Of a stretch of 64,000 nt of DNA, positions 9,101 through 17,982 are shown in pieces. The stretch spans positions 2,232,001 to 2,296,000 of the forward strand of contig OZ245018.1 in assembly GCA_965223825.1 (NCBI GenBank), written 5' to 3'. Below the pieces are notes generated by a model. That model saw nothing but the letters and a program-made list of their open reading frames with translations, had not been told where the DNA came from and searched no databases. The stretch is from CAJXQU01 sp965223825. GTDB taxonomy: Bacteria > Pseudomonadota > Gammaproteobacteria > CAJXQU01. Each line of letters begins with the position of its first letter. The first letter of the stretch is position 1. The position numbers and the translations under genes are program-made.

Positions 9101-9523
9101 CTAAATGAGTAGCTTGGTCTTACGCTGAATGAGGGTTTCTAAAAAAAAGAGGGGCGGAGAGTTTAAACGTTGAGTGGTAATTATTTGTGGCAGATCACCA
9201 TCTACACGTGAGACCAAAAACGGCAATAGGATTGGCTGATCAGCGAGCGGATCGAAGACAAGTTTCGTCAGTAGGACCGTATTCGCACTCAGAGCCTGAT
9301 CACATTCGTCAATACAGGCTTCGTCAGTGCCCTGAGTGGTTGTGATCGCGAAATCAGAATTCGTCGCATGATCGTGACAAATCTCATCCACAACAGAATC
9401 GACCGGGTAAGTCAGGCTGACCGACGCCGCGTGATCATTATGCCCCCAGTGTGCAAGACAGACACACAGCGCATGCTGGCTAAAAAGCAGCAAGACAAGA
9501 AAAGTGGCGACGTTTTTATACAT
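9101..9523 (-). CDS. Small exported Cys/His-containing protein upstream of copA
   Basis: A 140-residue protein of unknown family. It begins with a hydrophobic signal-like segment ending near ALCVC, followed by a region with scattered Cys and His (CLAHWGHNDH, CHDHA, CIDECDQ) and a hydrophobic/basic C-terminal end. It is 104 bp upstream of copA on the same strand and probably forms the first gene of the cop operon. The metal-ligand-like residues and context suggest a copper-sensing or copper-binding role, as for small proteins of the DUF2946 kind often found in such operons, but I could not match it to a family with certainty. Confidence 0.6.
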   Translation of the reverse strand: MYKNVATFLVLLLFSQHALCVCLAHWGHNDHAASVSLTYPVDSVVDEICHDHATNSDFAITTTQGTDEACIDECDQALSANTVLLTKLVFDPLADQPILLPFLVSRVDGDLPQIITTQRLNSPPLFFLETLIQRKTKLLI

Positions 9524-9705
9524 AGAGAGATGCTGGTGTTATATAACGGTGATAATTATGACATAAACTCATAGCTTGGGTTCCTGTTTGCGCTTTACGA
9601 TCAATGTATTTATGTGAGCGAGCAGACGGGATCAAGAATCAGTTTTTATCATGTGATTTTTTCAAGCATGCTATGATATCGGCAATTTTATTAGGACTAT
9701 GCACT

Positions 9706-10143
9706 ATGCTTATGACTCGATCTTTGCGCGCAACGACGCAACACGGCTTCTCTCTCATCGAACTCTTAGTCGTCTTAGTTATTCTCGGCTTACTCGCGGG
9801 TGTTGTTGCACCGAATGTCATGAATAAATTGGGCGGTGCACGTTCTAAAACGGCTAAACTCCAGGTCGAAGATTTAAGCGCTTCACTAGACATGTACGCA
9901 CTGGACGTCGGCCGCTACCCGAGCACAGATGAAGGCTTGTCCGCTCTCATCAACAGCCCGGATTCAGCCAGTAGTTGGGCAGGCCCTTACTTAAAAAAAT
10001 CCTCCGTTCCCGATGATCCTTGGGGCAATCCATATCAGTACAAAGCACCGGGTGAACATGGCGCGTTCGATCTCTACTCTCTAGGCGCAGATAATGCTGA
10101 AGGTGGCGACGGCGAGAATGCTGATCAAACCAGCTGGGATTAA
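9706..10143 (+). CDS. gspG: Type II secretion major pseudopilin GspG
   Basis: Major pseudopilin of the type II secretion system. The ATG at 9706, preceded by AGGA at 9693, gives 145 residues with a short basic leader and the prepilin peptidase site G^FSLIELLVVLVI; the +5 glutamate is present. The C-terminal half has the GspG pattern GRYPSTDEGL, WAGPYLKK, DDPWGNPYQY and DLYSLGADN, which includes calcium-binding positions. Upstream in-frame ATGs give an improbable leader. gspH and gspD follow on the same strand; the ATPase, platform and other gsp genes are not in the window. Confidence 0.95.
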   Translation: MLMTRSLRATTQHGFSLIELLVVLVILGLLAGVVAPNVMNKLGGARSKTAKLQVEDLSASLDMYALDVGRYPSTDEGLSALINSPDSASSWAGPYLKKSSVPDDPWGNPYQYKAPGEHGAFDLYSLGADNAEGGDGENADQTSWD

Positions 10144-10156
10144 CCTTTAAATTAGC

Positions 10157-10666
10157 ATGCGGTCCTCTCAAGCTGGCTTCACTCTGATTGAGATCATCGT
10201 TGTGATGGTGGTGGTAGGACTCATGGTTGCGGTCATTCCACCCAGACTTAATGGCACGTTGGAAAAAATGAAAGGTAAAGCCGCTATGCGCGAGACGATA
10301 TCAGCGTTACGGCAAACCCGAAACCTGGCTATCTCAAGCGGCAAAACCGCACGACTTGTCATAAATATTGCTAACAACACGCTTAAGATTGACGATCAGG
10401 CAGCGCAAACGTTATCGAAAACCATTCGACTGGGCTTGTTAACCGCGCGATCAGAACAACTTTCTGAGCAGGCTGGCGCAGTACGTTTCTATCCTGATGG
10501 CTCGTCAACTGGCGGCCGCATTAAGTTTGCAGCCGGGAAACAGAACTATTTTGTCGATATTAATTGGCTCACAGGGAAAGTGGCGCTCATCGATCAGATC
10601 GATCCGGATAACTGGAACACGACTGATCAAAACCCAACAATAACCAACTTGGCCCGATACGAATGA
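10157..10666 (+). CDS. gspH: Type II secretion minor pseudopilin GspH
   Basis: Minor pseudopilin of the type II secretion system, 169 residues. The leader is short and the processing site is G^FTLIEIIVVMVVVG with the conserved +5 Glu. The remainder has the GspH/FimT pattern: a helical stretch around RETISALRQTRNLAISSGK, a beta-rich part, and a late FYPDGSSTGG motif typical of GspH. It starts 13 bp after gspG and its stop overlaps the gspD start by 4 bases, so G-H-D is one operon. Confidence 0.9.
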   Translation: MRSSQAGFTLIEIIVVMVVVGLMVAVIPPRLNGTLEKMKGKAAMRETISALRQTRNLAISSGKTARLVINIANNTLKIDDQAAQTLSKTIRLGLLTARSEQLSEQAGAVRFYPDGSSTGGRIKFAAGKQNYFVDINWLTGKVALIDQIDPDNWNTTDQNPTITNLARYE

Positions 10667-12921
10667 GTTATACAAGAAGCACCTCACTTTTGTCCCGACT
10701 TTCTTTTTGCAGCCTGATCTTGAGCTGCCTCACCCTAACCGCTTGTGAAACACTGGTAAATCATGAACCGGTAGCCCCTGAGTTGGATGCGCTCTTAACG
10801 CAACGCGACAATAAACTCGTCGTCCCAGACACCACCAAAGAAGCCGTCTCCGAAGTGACGCAAAGCGTTGACGATACTGACAATAATACCGATCGTGAGG
10901 CGCCGGAGTTATATCCTGGAACCGGCGTTTTCGTAGGTTCATCCGGTGTACAAACCATTCCTACACGCACAAGCTCAACCACGGTGGGAGATGTCACACT
11001 CAACTTCCAAGGCACCGATATTCATGAAGTCGTAAAAGTAATTTTGGGTGATTTGCTGAAAAAGAATTATATGATTGACCCCGCCGTATCCGGCACGGTG
11101 AATATTCAAACCAGTGAACCATTACAACGCGATACGATTTTGCCCGTGTTGGAAAATATGCTGTCACTGAACGGCGCAACAATGATCGAAGAAGCTGATC
11201 TGATCCGCGTTCTCCCTTCCGCTAATGCTGCCCTGCACGCGCTACCACCACGAAAAGCTCGGATGCTGCAAGGAACAAATGGCGCTTTTAACACTGAGAT
11301 TGTCCCACTTCATTATATTTCTGCTGATGAAGTACAAAAAATTCTACAACCTTTTATTAAAGACAATGTGGCCTACTTTGATTCACAACGAAATATCGTC
11401 ATGTTGTCAGGTCGTCAGGATGACCTGAATCGACTCGTCCAAACTATCCGAATTTTCGATGTGGATTGGTTGCGCGGAATGTCATTAGCACTCGTCCCTC
11501 TGGATGCCTCGGAAGCCAAAGATGTCGTTTCCGAACTGGATGAAATTTTTGGTCAGAACTCCGATAGCCCACTGGCTGGCTTAGTGCGCTTTGTCCCACT
11601 CGAACGACTAAACTCGGTCATCATTGTCAGCAAACAACCACGCTATCTGAGCGAAATGACGAACTGGATCCGCAGGCTCGATCGTTCTGAAGGAATTTCC
11701 GGTCAGCGCCTATATGTATATCAAGTGCAAAATACGCGCGCATCCGAACTGTCTGAAGTGTTAAACAACGTTTTCGGCGATAGCGATAATGCCAGCTCGA
11801 CGAGCACCGCAGCTCAACTCGCCCCCGGCCTAGAACCCGTCACGCTCGACAACACCATCGATAATGAAACCCGGAATGGATCGGATCAAGAAACGCAAAC
11901 CACGCAGAGGAGAAACGAACCTCGTGTTTCCGTTGTCGGAGGGGAAGGTGTTTCACTACCAACCAATGGCACGGTAAAAATCATTGCTGATGAAACCAAC
12001 AACTCGCTGGTCATTCTTGCTTCACCGTCGGATTATTTGATGGTAGAGAACGCCCTCGACCAACTCGATATCACACCGTTACAGGTTTTGATCGAAGCCA
12101 GTATTGTTGAAGTCACTTTAACGGATGATCTTAGTTATGGCCTTGAGTGGTTTTTCAAGAACGGTGTTGATGGCGATAAAACCGGTCAGGGTTCTCTTGA
12201 TCTTGGTGATGCTGGAATTACCGCATTAACGCCGGGCTTTTCTTATGCCGTTGTTGATGCGGCAGACACAGTCCGTGCCGTACTTAACACCCTCGCAAGT
12301 GAGTCCCGCGTAAATGTTCTCTCCTCGCCTTCCATTATGGTGTTGGATAATCACACAGCGTCGATCAATGTTGGTGATCAAGTTCCAATCCCAACTCGCA
12401 GCTCTGTCAGTAATCTTGATGCAAACGCCCCAACCGTCAACGAAATCGAGTACCGAGACACGGGTGTTTTATTGACCGTCACACCACGCGTAAATGAAAG
12501 TGGTCTGATCATTCTAGAAGTAAAACAGGAAGTTTCGAATGTCTCAGACACACAGAGTAGCGGGGTTGATGCACCCACGATTAATCAGCGCAGTATCGAA
12601 AGCACCATTGCCGTCGATAGCGGTAATACGATTGTGCTGGGCGGCCTAATTCGTGATAACCGATCAGATGGTAAAAGCGGTATTCCAGGTCTCTACAAAA
12701 CGCCGCTGATCGGCCCACTATTCGGTCAAACCAGTAAAGGTTTGATGCGGACTGAATTGATCGTCTTGTTAACACCACGTGCGATTACGAACAGTGAAGA
12801 TGCCTGGAAAATCACGAATGAATTTCGTGAAAAGTTGAACGATCTTGGCCGAACATTGCGTAAGGATGAATACATCGCTCCAACTGATGAGGCGTTTGAA
12901 ACCGGTGGGAATATTGAGTAA
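10663..12921 (+). CDS. gspD: Type II secretion secretin GspD
   Basis: Outer-membrane secretin, 752 residues. The N-terminus is a lipoprotein-type signal with lipobox LTAC (Cys near residue 28). Domain order is N0 (VTLNFQGTDIHEVVKVIL), N1 to N3 (PLHYISADEVQKIL; LVPLDASEAKDVV; YQVQNTRASELSEVL), a Gln/Thr/Asn-rich linker around residues 375-425, and the secretin core (VLIEASIVEVTL, VGDQVPIPT, GLIILEVKQEVS, GLIRDNRSDGKSGIPGL). It is slightly longer than many GspD proteins because of the linker and N-terminal extension. The lipobox suggests self-piloting or Lol sorting to the outer membrane (inference). Confidence 0.95.
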   Translation: MSYTRSTSLLSRLSFCSLILSCLTLTACETLVNHEPVAPELDALLTQRDNKLVVPDTTKEAVSEVTQSVDDTDNNTDREAPELYPGTGVFVGSSGVQTIPTRTSSTTVGDVTLNFQGTDIHEVVKVILGDLLKKNYMIDPAVSGTVNIQTSEPLQRDTILPVLENMLSLNGATMIEEADLIRVLPSANAALHALPPRKARMLQGTNGAFNTEIVPLHYISADEVQKILQPFIKDNVAYFDSQRNIVMLSGRQDDLNRLVQTIRIFDVDWLRGMSLALVPLDASEAKDVVSELDEIFGQNSDSPLAGLVRFVPLERLNSVIIVSKQPRYLSEMTNWIRRLDRSEGISGQRLYVYQVQNTRASELSEVLNNVFGDSDNASSTSTAAQLAPGLEPVTLDNTIDNETRNGSDQETQTTQRRNEPRVSVVGGEGVSLPTNGTVKIIADETNNSLVILASPSDYLMVENALDQLDITPLQVLIEASIVEVTLTDDLSYGLEWFFKNGVDGDKTGQGSLDLGDAGITALTPGFSYAVVDAADTVRAVLNTLASESRVNVLSSPSIMVLDNHTASINVGDQVPIPTRSSVSNLDANAPTVNEIEYRDTGVLLTVTPRVNESGLIILEVKQEVSNVSDTQSSGVDAPTINQRSIESTIAVDSGNTIVLGGLIRDNRSDGKSGIPGLYKTPLIGPLFGQTSKGLMRTELIVLLTPRAITNSEDAWKITNEFREKLNDLGRTLRKDEYIAPTDEAFETGGNIE

Positions 12922-13027
12922 TCAAACCGTTAAGCTTCATTAATCACTTCAGGTTGGTTCAATGAATTACTGTATAAATAACTGTTAATAAAAAACTTTT
13001 ATTTCGTAGCTAGAAATAACGTGAGCA

Positions 13028-13059
13028 CGATCAGAAAGTATCTTTTCGCTTTCTGATCG
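13028..13059. repeat. Hairpin overlapping the gloB stop codon
   Basis: CGATCAGAAAG (13028-13038) and CTTTCTGATCG (13049-13059) form a perfect 11-bp stem with a 10-base loop. It spans the last codons and stop of gloB. No T run follows on the minus strand, so it is not a typical terminator; it could protect the 3' end of the gloB mRNA. Confidence 0.6.
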
Positions 13060-13792
13060 TCGCAAACACATCCACCGCTGCCGCACTTTCCAGATCAAGA
13101 GATCGTCTTACCAAGGGCACATTCGCCCGCAAAAATGGGTTGGTTTTTTTCTCCAACTGCATCGTTGTTGGGATCGTCGGCTGATCGTCTGCCCGTAACG
13201 CGTGAACTTGTTCTAACCGTTTTCGTAAATCCGAATTCTCAGGCTCAATACTTAACGCAAATTGCCCATTCGCGGTCGTGTATTCATGTGCGCAATAGAT
13301 TAACGTTTCATCGGGCCAGCGCATCAACTTCTGCAATGAATGCCACATTTGTTCCGCCGTTCCTTCAAATAAACGACCACAGCCCATCGAAAACAAGGTG
13401 TCACCTACAAATGCACTTTCTAACGCAGGAATGTAATACACAACATGACCTAAAGTATGTCCGGGCGTTTCCGTGACCTCAATGGAAAAATTACCTAGAT
13501 CTAACACATCCCCTTCTTTAACCGTCTGATCAATACCCGGGATCCGTTCTTGCTCGCCGACCGGACCAATAATCTGGCATCCCGTTGCCGCTTTGAGCGC
13601 AAGATTTCCCCCGACATGATCCCAATGATGATGTGTATTGAGAATATGAGTAAGTTTCCAGCCTTGCTCACTTAACGCGTCAAGGATGACCTCTGCAACC
13701 GGCGTATCGATACTCAGCGTGATGTGTGATTCCGGATCGTGGATCAGGTAAGCATAATTATCGTCTAAACATGGAATTTGAATTACTTGCAT
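13031..13792 (-). CDS. gloB: Hydroxyacylglutathione hydrolase (glyoxalase II)
   Basis: Metallo-beta-lactamase-fold thioesterase that hydrolyses S-D-lactoylglutathione to D-lactate and glutathione, the second step of methylglyoxal detoxification. The binuclear metal motif THHHWDHVGG is intact, with further ligands in TPGHTLGH, VGDTLF and CAHEYT. The ATG at 13792 gives 253 aa, the family length, and the expected N-terminus MQVIQIPCLDDNYAYL; a start 42 bp further upstream would add 14 unrelated residues. It is convergent with gspD and divergent from the regulator gene at 13910. Confidence 0.94.
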   Translation of the reverse strand: MQVIQIPCLDDNYAYLIHDPESHITLSIDTPVAEVILDALSEQGWKLTHILNTHHHWDHVGGNLALKAATGCQIIGPVGEQERIPGIDQTVKEGDVLDLGNFSIEVTETPGHTLGHVVYYIPALESAFVGDTLFSMGCGRLFEGTAEQMWHSLQKLMRWPDETLIYCAHEYTTANGQFALSIEPENSDLRKRLEQVHALRADDQPTIPTTMQLEKKTNPFLRANVPLVRRSLDLESAAAVDVFATIRKRKDTF

Positions 13793-13909
13793 AATCTTAT
13801 TAATACTCTGTCGAGATACAATTGGCATATCCAATCATTCAGTCTGGTTTTTAGACTAACTATTATATATTCTCAGAATCATAACTTTGTGCAATGAGAT
13901 AATAATAAC

Positions 13910-16063
13910 GTGGACATTCACGCAGGTACCATCCTGTTAATTGATGATGACCAGGATACCCGCGAGCTAATAAAACACGCACTGAAGCAAGATAATTATC
14001 AGTTCGTTGAAGCCGACTCGGGATCCGCTGCGCTCGAAAAACTAACCGAGTGCAAACCAGACTTAGTCATCTTAGACGTGGTAATGCCCGGTTTGGACGG
14101 CTTTGCTGTTTGCCGCAACATTCGCCAGCGCGTGGAAAATCAGCATTTACCAATTATCATCATGACCTCGCTTGAAGACATGAATTCAATTGGCCGAGCG
14201 TATGAGGCTGGTGCTACAGATTTCATCATCAAACCGTTAAACAACACGCTACTCGCTCACCGCCTACAATTCTTACTCAAAACAGCCGTGACGGCGCGCG
14301 CACTACGTGAAAGTGAGCAACGCCTAGAAACAGCACAACGCATTGCAAAACTCGGTCATTTCGAATGGTACTTTGATGAAGATCGGATTAACTGGTCCAG
14401 TGAAGTTTGTCACATTCTCGGTTTACCACTTAATAACACCACCATGGTCAAACCGACGTTAATCTCTCGCGTGGATCCGCGAGATAGTGATCGTGTTAAG
14501 GCGGTCATTAAACAGTCTATTAAAACAAACGAACCTTTTGCGATCGAACATCGAATTGTTCGCCCGGATAAGTCTGTTCGCACTGTTTTTCAGGAAGCTG
14601 AAATTTTCCTCGACGAATCAGGCAAGCCGGAAAAAATGGTTGGTACCTTACAAGACATAACCTCACGTCGGGATGCAGAAGATAAGATTAAAACGCTTGC
14701 TTACTACAACAATATAACCGGCTTACCGAATCGCTCTTTATTAAAACGACTGCTAAATAAACGCCTTAGCAATATTCGACCGAAACATTCTCTTGCGGTT
14801 ATGACCGTCTCGCTGGATCGTTACAAATTGATCACAGACTCGTATGGTCATGGTTTTGGTGAGAGCTTGATCCGCAAAGTAGCGATCAAACTCATTCGCG
14901 CAGTAAAAACATCACAACAAACGTCGCAGCATGATTATCAAGATCTTTTTCTCCAACAGCCCAGCGAGAAACCGGTCACGGTCGCGCATTGTGGCGCGGA
15001 TGAATTCGTCATCGTATTGCCAGAAATCGATGAAGTCGATGATGCCGCCGTAATCGCTCGACGGGTCAATAAAGCAATCGCGCAGCCGTATACTGTGTCT
15101 GGACAAGAAATCCGTATCACCGCGAGTATTGGTATTACGATTTACCCACTGGATTCAGACAATACTGATACCCTGCTTAAACACAGCGCCACGGCGCTTT
15201 ACCACGCAAAACGTCAAGGTGGTAACGGCTACAAGTTTTATACCGAGAAGATGAATGCAAAAGCATTTCAACGCCTTGCTTTAGAAACGAATCTACGTCG
15301 CGCGATCGAAGAACAACAATTCGAGATCCATTACCAACCTAAACTCGCGCTCGCATCGGGTGATTTATCAGGCATCGAAGCCTTGCTGCGTTGGCGTCAT
15401 CCTGAACTAGGGTTGATCACACCCGGCGAATTTATCAATGTCACAGAAGAAACCGGTTTGATCACCATATTAGGTGATTGGGTTTTTAAAACAGTCTGCC
15501 AACAGATTAAAAAATGGAAAGAAGAAGGGTATCTTCCGATAAGCGTTGCTGTGAATTTATCTGCTGTACAGCTGCAGCAAAAAGACTGTCATTTACGGCT
15601 GGCAAAAATTCTCAATAAAACCGGCATTAATCCCGAGTTACTTGAGCTAGAAATCACCGAAAGCATGTTGATGAACAATATGAAGCAAACCATCAAAATG
15701 CTGAAAAAATTACGTACGCTGGGTATGCAGATCGCTTTAGATGATTTCGGAACGGGATACTCATCTCTAACTTATCTTAAGCACTTCCCTGTGAATACCT
15801 TAAAGATTGATCGCAGTTTCATTCAGCATGTTACGGTCGATCCGGACGATGCCTCGATTGTCACCGGCGTGATCGCACTCGCACACAGCATGGGACTTAA
15901 AGTCGTTGCAGAAGGGATCGAAGAAGCAGATCAGTTACGTTTCCTTGAGCAATCTGGCTGTGATTATGGGCAAGGGTTTTACTTTCATTCACCTACTGAC
16001 GCCCAAACATTCACACCACTTTTTATGCGTCGACCTGATCAAAGCTACTACGATGCGGTATGA
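13910..16063 (+). CDS. Response regulator with PAS, GGDEF and EAL domains
   Basis: A 717-residue signalling protein for c-di-GMP. Residues 1-125 form a receiver domain with acidic pocket D12-D13-D14, phospho-acceptor D56 (LVILDVVMPG) and the conserved Lys in IIKPLNN. A PAS domain with a PAC-type tail (GTLQDITSRRDAEDKI) follows at about 135-260. The GGDEF domain has CGADEF in place of GGDEF, so cyclase activity may be lost or reduced. The EAL domain is intact (GIEALLRWRHPELG, EITES, DDFGTGYSS, KIDRSFI, VVAEGIE), so phosphodiesterase activity is likely. The start is GTG; an ATG 16 bp upstream is closed at once by a stop. No cognate histidine kinase is adjacent. Confidence 0.9.
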   Translation: MDIHAGTILLIDDDQDTRELIKHALKQDNYQFVEADSGSAALEKLTECKPDLVILDVVMPGLDGFAVCRNIRQRVENQHLPIIIMTSLEDMNSIGRAYEAGATDFIIKPLNNTLLAHRLQFLLKTAVTARALRESEQRLETAQRIAKLGHFEWYFDEDRINWSSEVCHILGLPLNNTTMVKPTLISRVDPRDSDRVKAVIKQSIKTNEPFAIEHRIVRPDKSVRTVFQEAEIFLDESGKPEKMVGTLQDITSRRDAEDKIKTLAYYNNITGLPNRSLLKRLLNKRLSNIRPKHSLAVMTVSLDRYKLITDSYGHGFGESLIRKVAIKLIRAVKTSQQTSQHDYQDLFLQQPSEKPVTVAHCGADEFVIVLPEIDEVDDAAVIARRVNKAIAQPYTVSGQEIRITASIGITIYPLDSDNTDTLLKHSATALYHAKRQGGNGYKFYTEKMNAKAFQRLALETNLRRAIEEQQFEIHYQPKLALASGDLSGIEALLRWRHPELGLITPGEFINVTEETGLITILGDWVFKTVCQQIKKWKEEGYLPISVAVNLSAVQLQQKDCHLRLAKILNKTGINPELLELEITESMLMNNMKQTIKMLKKLRTLGMQIALDDFGTGYSSLTYLKHFPVNTLKIDRSFIQHVTVDPDDASIVTGVIALAHSMGLKVVAEGIEEADQLRFLEQSGCDYGQGFYFHSPTDAQTFTPLFMRRPDQSYYDAV

Positions 16064-16106
16064 TCCCGCCATAAAACACAATTCGTATTAGATCGACATC
16101 AACGTT

Positions 16107-16382
16107 ATGACACAAGACACTGAAAACGAAACGCTTTTAGAATTCCCCTGCGAATTTTCAGTCAAAGCGATGGGCTTAGCCACTGACGAATTTGAAACAC
16201 TTGTGGTCGATATCGTCAGCCATCATGTCCCTGATCTTCACCACTCAGCCAGTAAATCCCGCCCGAGCAGTAATGGAAAGTATCTTTCTGTCACCGTCAC
16301 CTTTACAGCGGAAAACAAAGCCCAACTCGATGCGATGTATATCGAACTCAGCGCACACGATAGCGTCATAATGGCCCTGTGA
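16107..16382 (+). CDS. YbeD/DUF493 family protein
   Basis: A 91-residue protein of the YbeD (DUF493) family, a small ferredoxin-like fold usually encoded just upstream of lipB. The pattern FPCEFSVKAMG at the N-terminus and GKYLSVTVTFTAENKAQLD in the middle is typical. The function is not settled in the family; regulation of lipoate metabolism has been suggested from gene position. Its TGA overlaps the GTG start of lipB by 4 bases, showing tight coupling. Confidence 0.88.
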   Translation: MTQDTENETLLEFPCEFSVKAMGLATDEFETLVVDIVSHHVPDLHHSASKSRPSSNGKYLSVTVTFTAENKAQLDAMYIELSAHDSVIMAL

Positions 16383-17041
16383 AACGACTTATTCGCCAGC
16401 TCCCGCAGCTGGAATACACGCCAACATGGCGAGCAATGCAGAATTACTCCTTCGAGCGTACTACCGAATCGCTCGATGAAATCTGGCTGCTTGAGCATCC
16501 GCCTGTTTTCACACAAGGCATGGCCGGCAAGCCGGAACACCTGCTTAACCCCGAACCCATTCCAGTTGTGAATATTGATCGCGGCGGCCAAGTGACCTAC
16601 CACGGTCCCGGACAGATTGTTTGCTATGTTTTGCTCGATCTCAAACGCAATAACCTGACCGTAAAACCGCTCGTGACCCTGCTCGAACAATGTGTGATTG
16701 ACCTACTCGCTCGTCACAATGTACAGGCACAACGTAAAGAAAAAGCCCCCGGCATTTATATCAACGGTGCAAAAATCGCGTCGCTCGGATTGCGAATTAA
16801 GCGTGGCTTCAGTTATCACGGCCTAGCCTTAAATGTGGATATGGATCTCGCACCTTTTGCCCAAATTAACCCATGTGGTTTTGCCGATTTACCGATCACA
16901 CAATGTCGCGATCACGGCATTCAAAAAAATATTTCGTATTTACGCGAAGAACTAGCGTTGATCATGGCTGCGCATTTACACTATGCCGCTGATACGCTGA
17001 TTTGGACGTCAGAACTCCCAGGACTCATCTATGAAAACTGA
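16379..17041 (+). CDS. lipB: Octanoyltransferase LipB
   Basis: Lipoyl(octanoyl) transferase, which moves octanoate from acyl carrier protein onto lipoyl domains, the step before LipA. The 220 residues show the family signature RGGQVTYHGPGQIVCY, the catalytic lysine in GAKIASLGLRIKRG and the catalytic cysteine in the NPCGF context, with YHGLALNVDMDL between. The start is GTG overlapping the DUF493 stop; the 3' end overlaps lipA by 11 bases. The order ybeD-lipB-lipA is the classical gammaproteobacterial lipoylation cluster. Confidence 0.95.
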   Translation: MKRLIRQLPQLEYTPTWRAMQNYSFERTTESLDEIWLLEHPPVFTQGMAGKPEHLLNPEPIPVVNIDRGGQVTYHGPGQIVCYVLLDLKRNNLTVKPLVTLLEQCVIDLLARHNVQAQRKEKAPGIYINGAKIASLGLRIKRGFSYHGLALNVDMDLAPFAQINPCGFADLPITQCRDHGIQKNISYLREELALIMAAHLHYAADTLIWTSELPGLIYEN

Positions 17042-17975
17042 TCCACACAGAGCACAACGCGGTGCCGATAAAGTGTCGCGCATCCCCGTTAAAGTCATTC
17101 CGATTGAAGGTGATCTTCCCAGAAAACCAAACTGGATCAGAGCGAAAGCGCCAATCGATCCAAACGTATTACGACTCAAACGGCTGATCAAAGAAAAAAA
17201 CCTCCACACCGTTTGCGAAGAGGCCGCTTGCCCAAACCTCGGCGAATGTTTTGCCCATGGCACAGCAACCTTCATGATCATGGGTGATCTGTGTACTCGC
17301 CGCTGTCCATTCTGCGATGTCGCCCATGGCCGCCCCAAACCACTGGATGAAAATGAACCGGAAAATCTGGCCGATGCGATCGAAATCATGGATTTACGCT
17401 ATATCGTCATCACTTCGGTTGATCGCGATGATCTACGTGATGGTGGTGCGGGCCATTTTGTGGCCTGTATTCAGGCTGTACGAAATCGCATGCCTGAGAT
17501 TAAGATTGAAGTCTTAGTGCCTGATTTTAGGGGCAGAATGGAGCGTGCTTTAAGTATTTTCGAGCAAGGCCCACCAGATGTGTTTAATCATAATTTGGAA
17601 ACGGTGCCGCGTTTGTATAAACAAGTTCGCCCCGGTGCGGATTATCAATGGTCACTCGATCTGATCAAGAACTTCAAAGCATCACATCCAGATGTTCCAA
17701 CAAAATCCGGACTGATGCTCGGCCTAGGTGAAACGCTCGATGAAGTGCGAGAAGTCATGCAAGATTTGCGTAGCCACCATTGTGAAATGCTAACACTTGG
17801 TCAGTATCTGCAACCGAGTCGTCATCACTTAGCCGTTGAACGCTTTGTGACACCAGAGGAATTCCAACAGCTTGCCAAAGACGGGGAAGCGATGGGTTTT
17901 AAAAACGTCGCTAGCGCACCAATGGTGCGATCATCCTACCACGCGGATTTACAAGCAATAACCAAAACAGACTAA
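17031..17975 (+). CDS. lipA: Lipoyl synthase (lipB-linked copy)
   Basis: Canonical lipoyl synthase, 314 residues, with auxiliary cluster ligands C62-x4-C67-x5-C73 (CEEAACPNLGEC), SAM cluster C88-x3-C92-x2-C95 (CTRRCPFC) and a C-terminal RSSYHAD. The ATG at 17031 lies inside the end of lipB, so the two are translationally coupled. It is clearly homologous to the copy at 284 along the whole length except for the first 40 residues. Being in the ybeD-lipB-lipA operon, this is presumably the housekeeping enzyme. Confidence 0.96.
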   Translation: MKTDPHRAQRGADKVSRIPVKVIPIEGDLPRKPNWIRAKAPIDPNVLRLKRLIKEKNLHTVCEEAACPNLGECFAHGTATFMIMGDLCTRRCPFCDVAHGRPKPLDENEPENLADAIEIMDLRYIVITSVDRDDLRDGGAGHFVACIQAVRNRMPEIKIEVLVPDFRGRMERALSIFEQGPPDVFNHNLETVPRLYKQVRPGADYQWSLDLIKNFKASHPDVPTKSGLMLGLGETLDEVREVMQDLRSHHCEMLTLGQYLQPSRHHLAVERFVTPEEFQQLAKDGEAMGFKNVASAPMVRSSYHADLQAITKTD

Positions 17976-17982
17976 CGGAAAT

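Noticed and set aside
9604..9705. Longer gspG start at 9604
   Set aside because: It would put 34 residues with cysteines and a second hydrophobic run before the short basic prepilin leader; the ATG at 9706 fits the family.
13135..13476. Plus-strand frame of 113 codons opposite gloB
   Set aside because: It is the antisense shadow of the gloB coding sequence.
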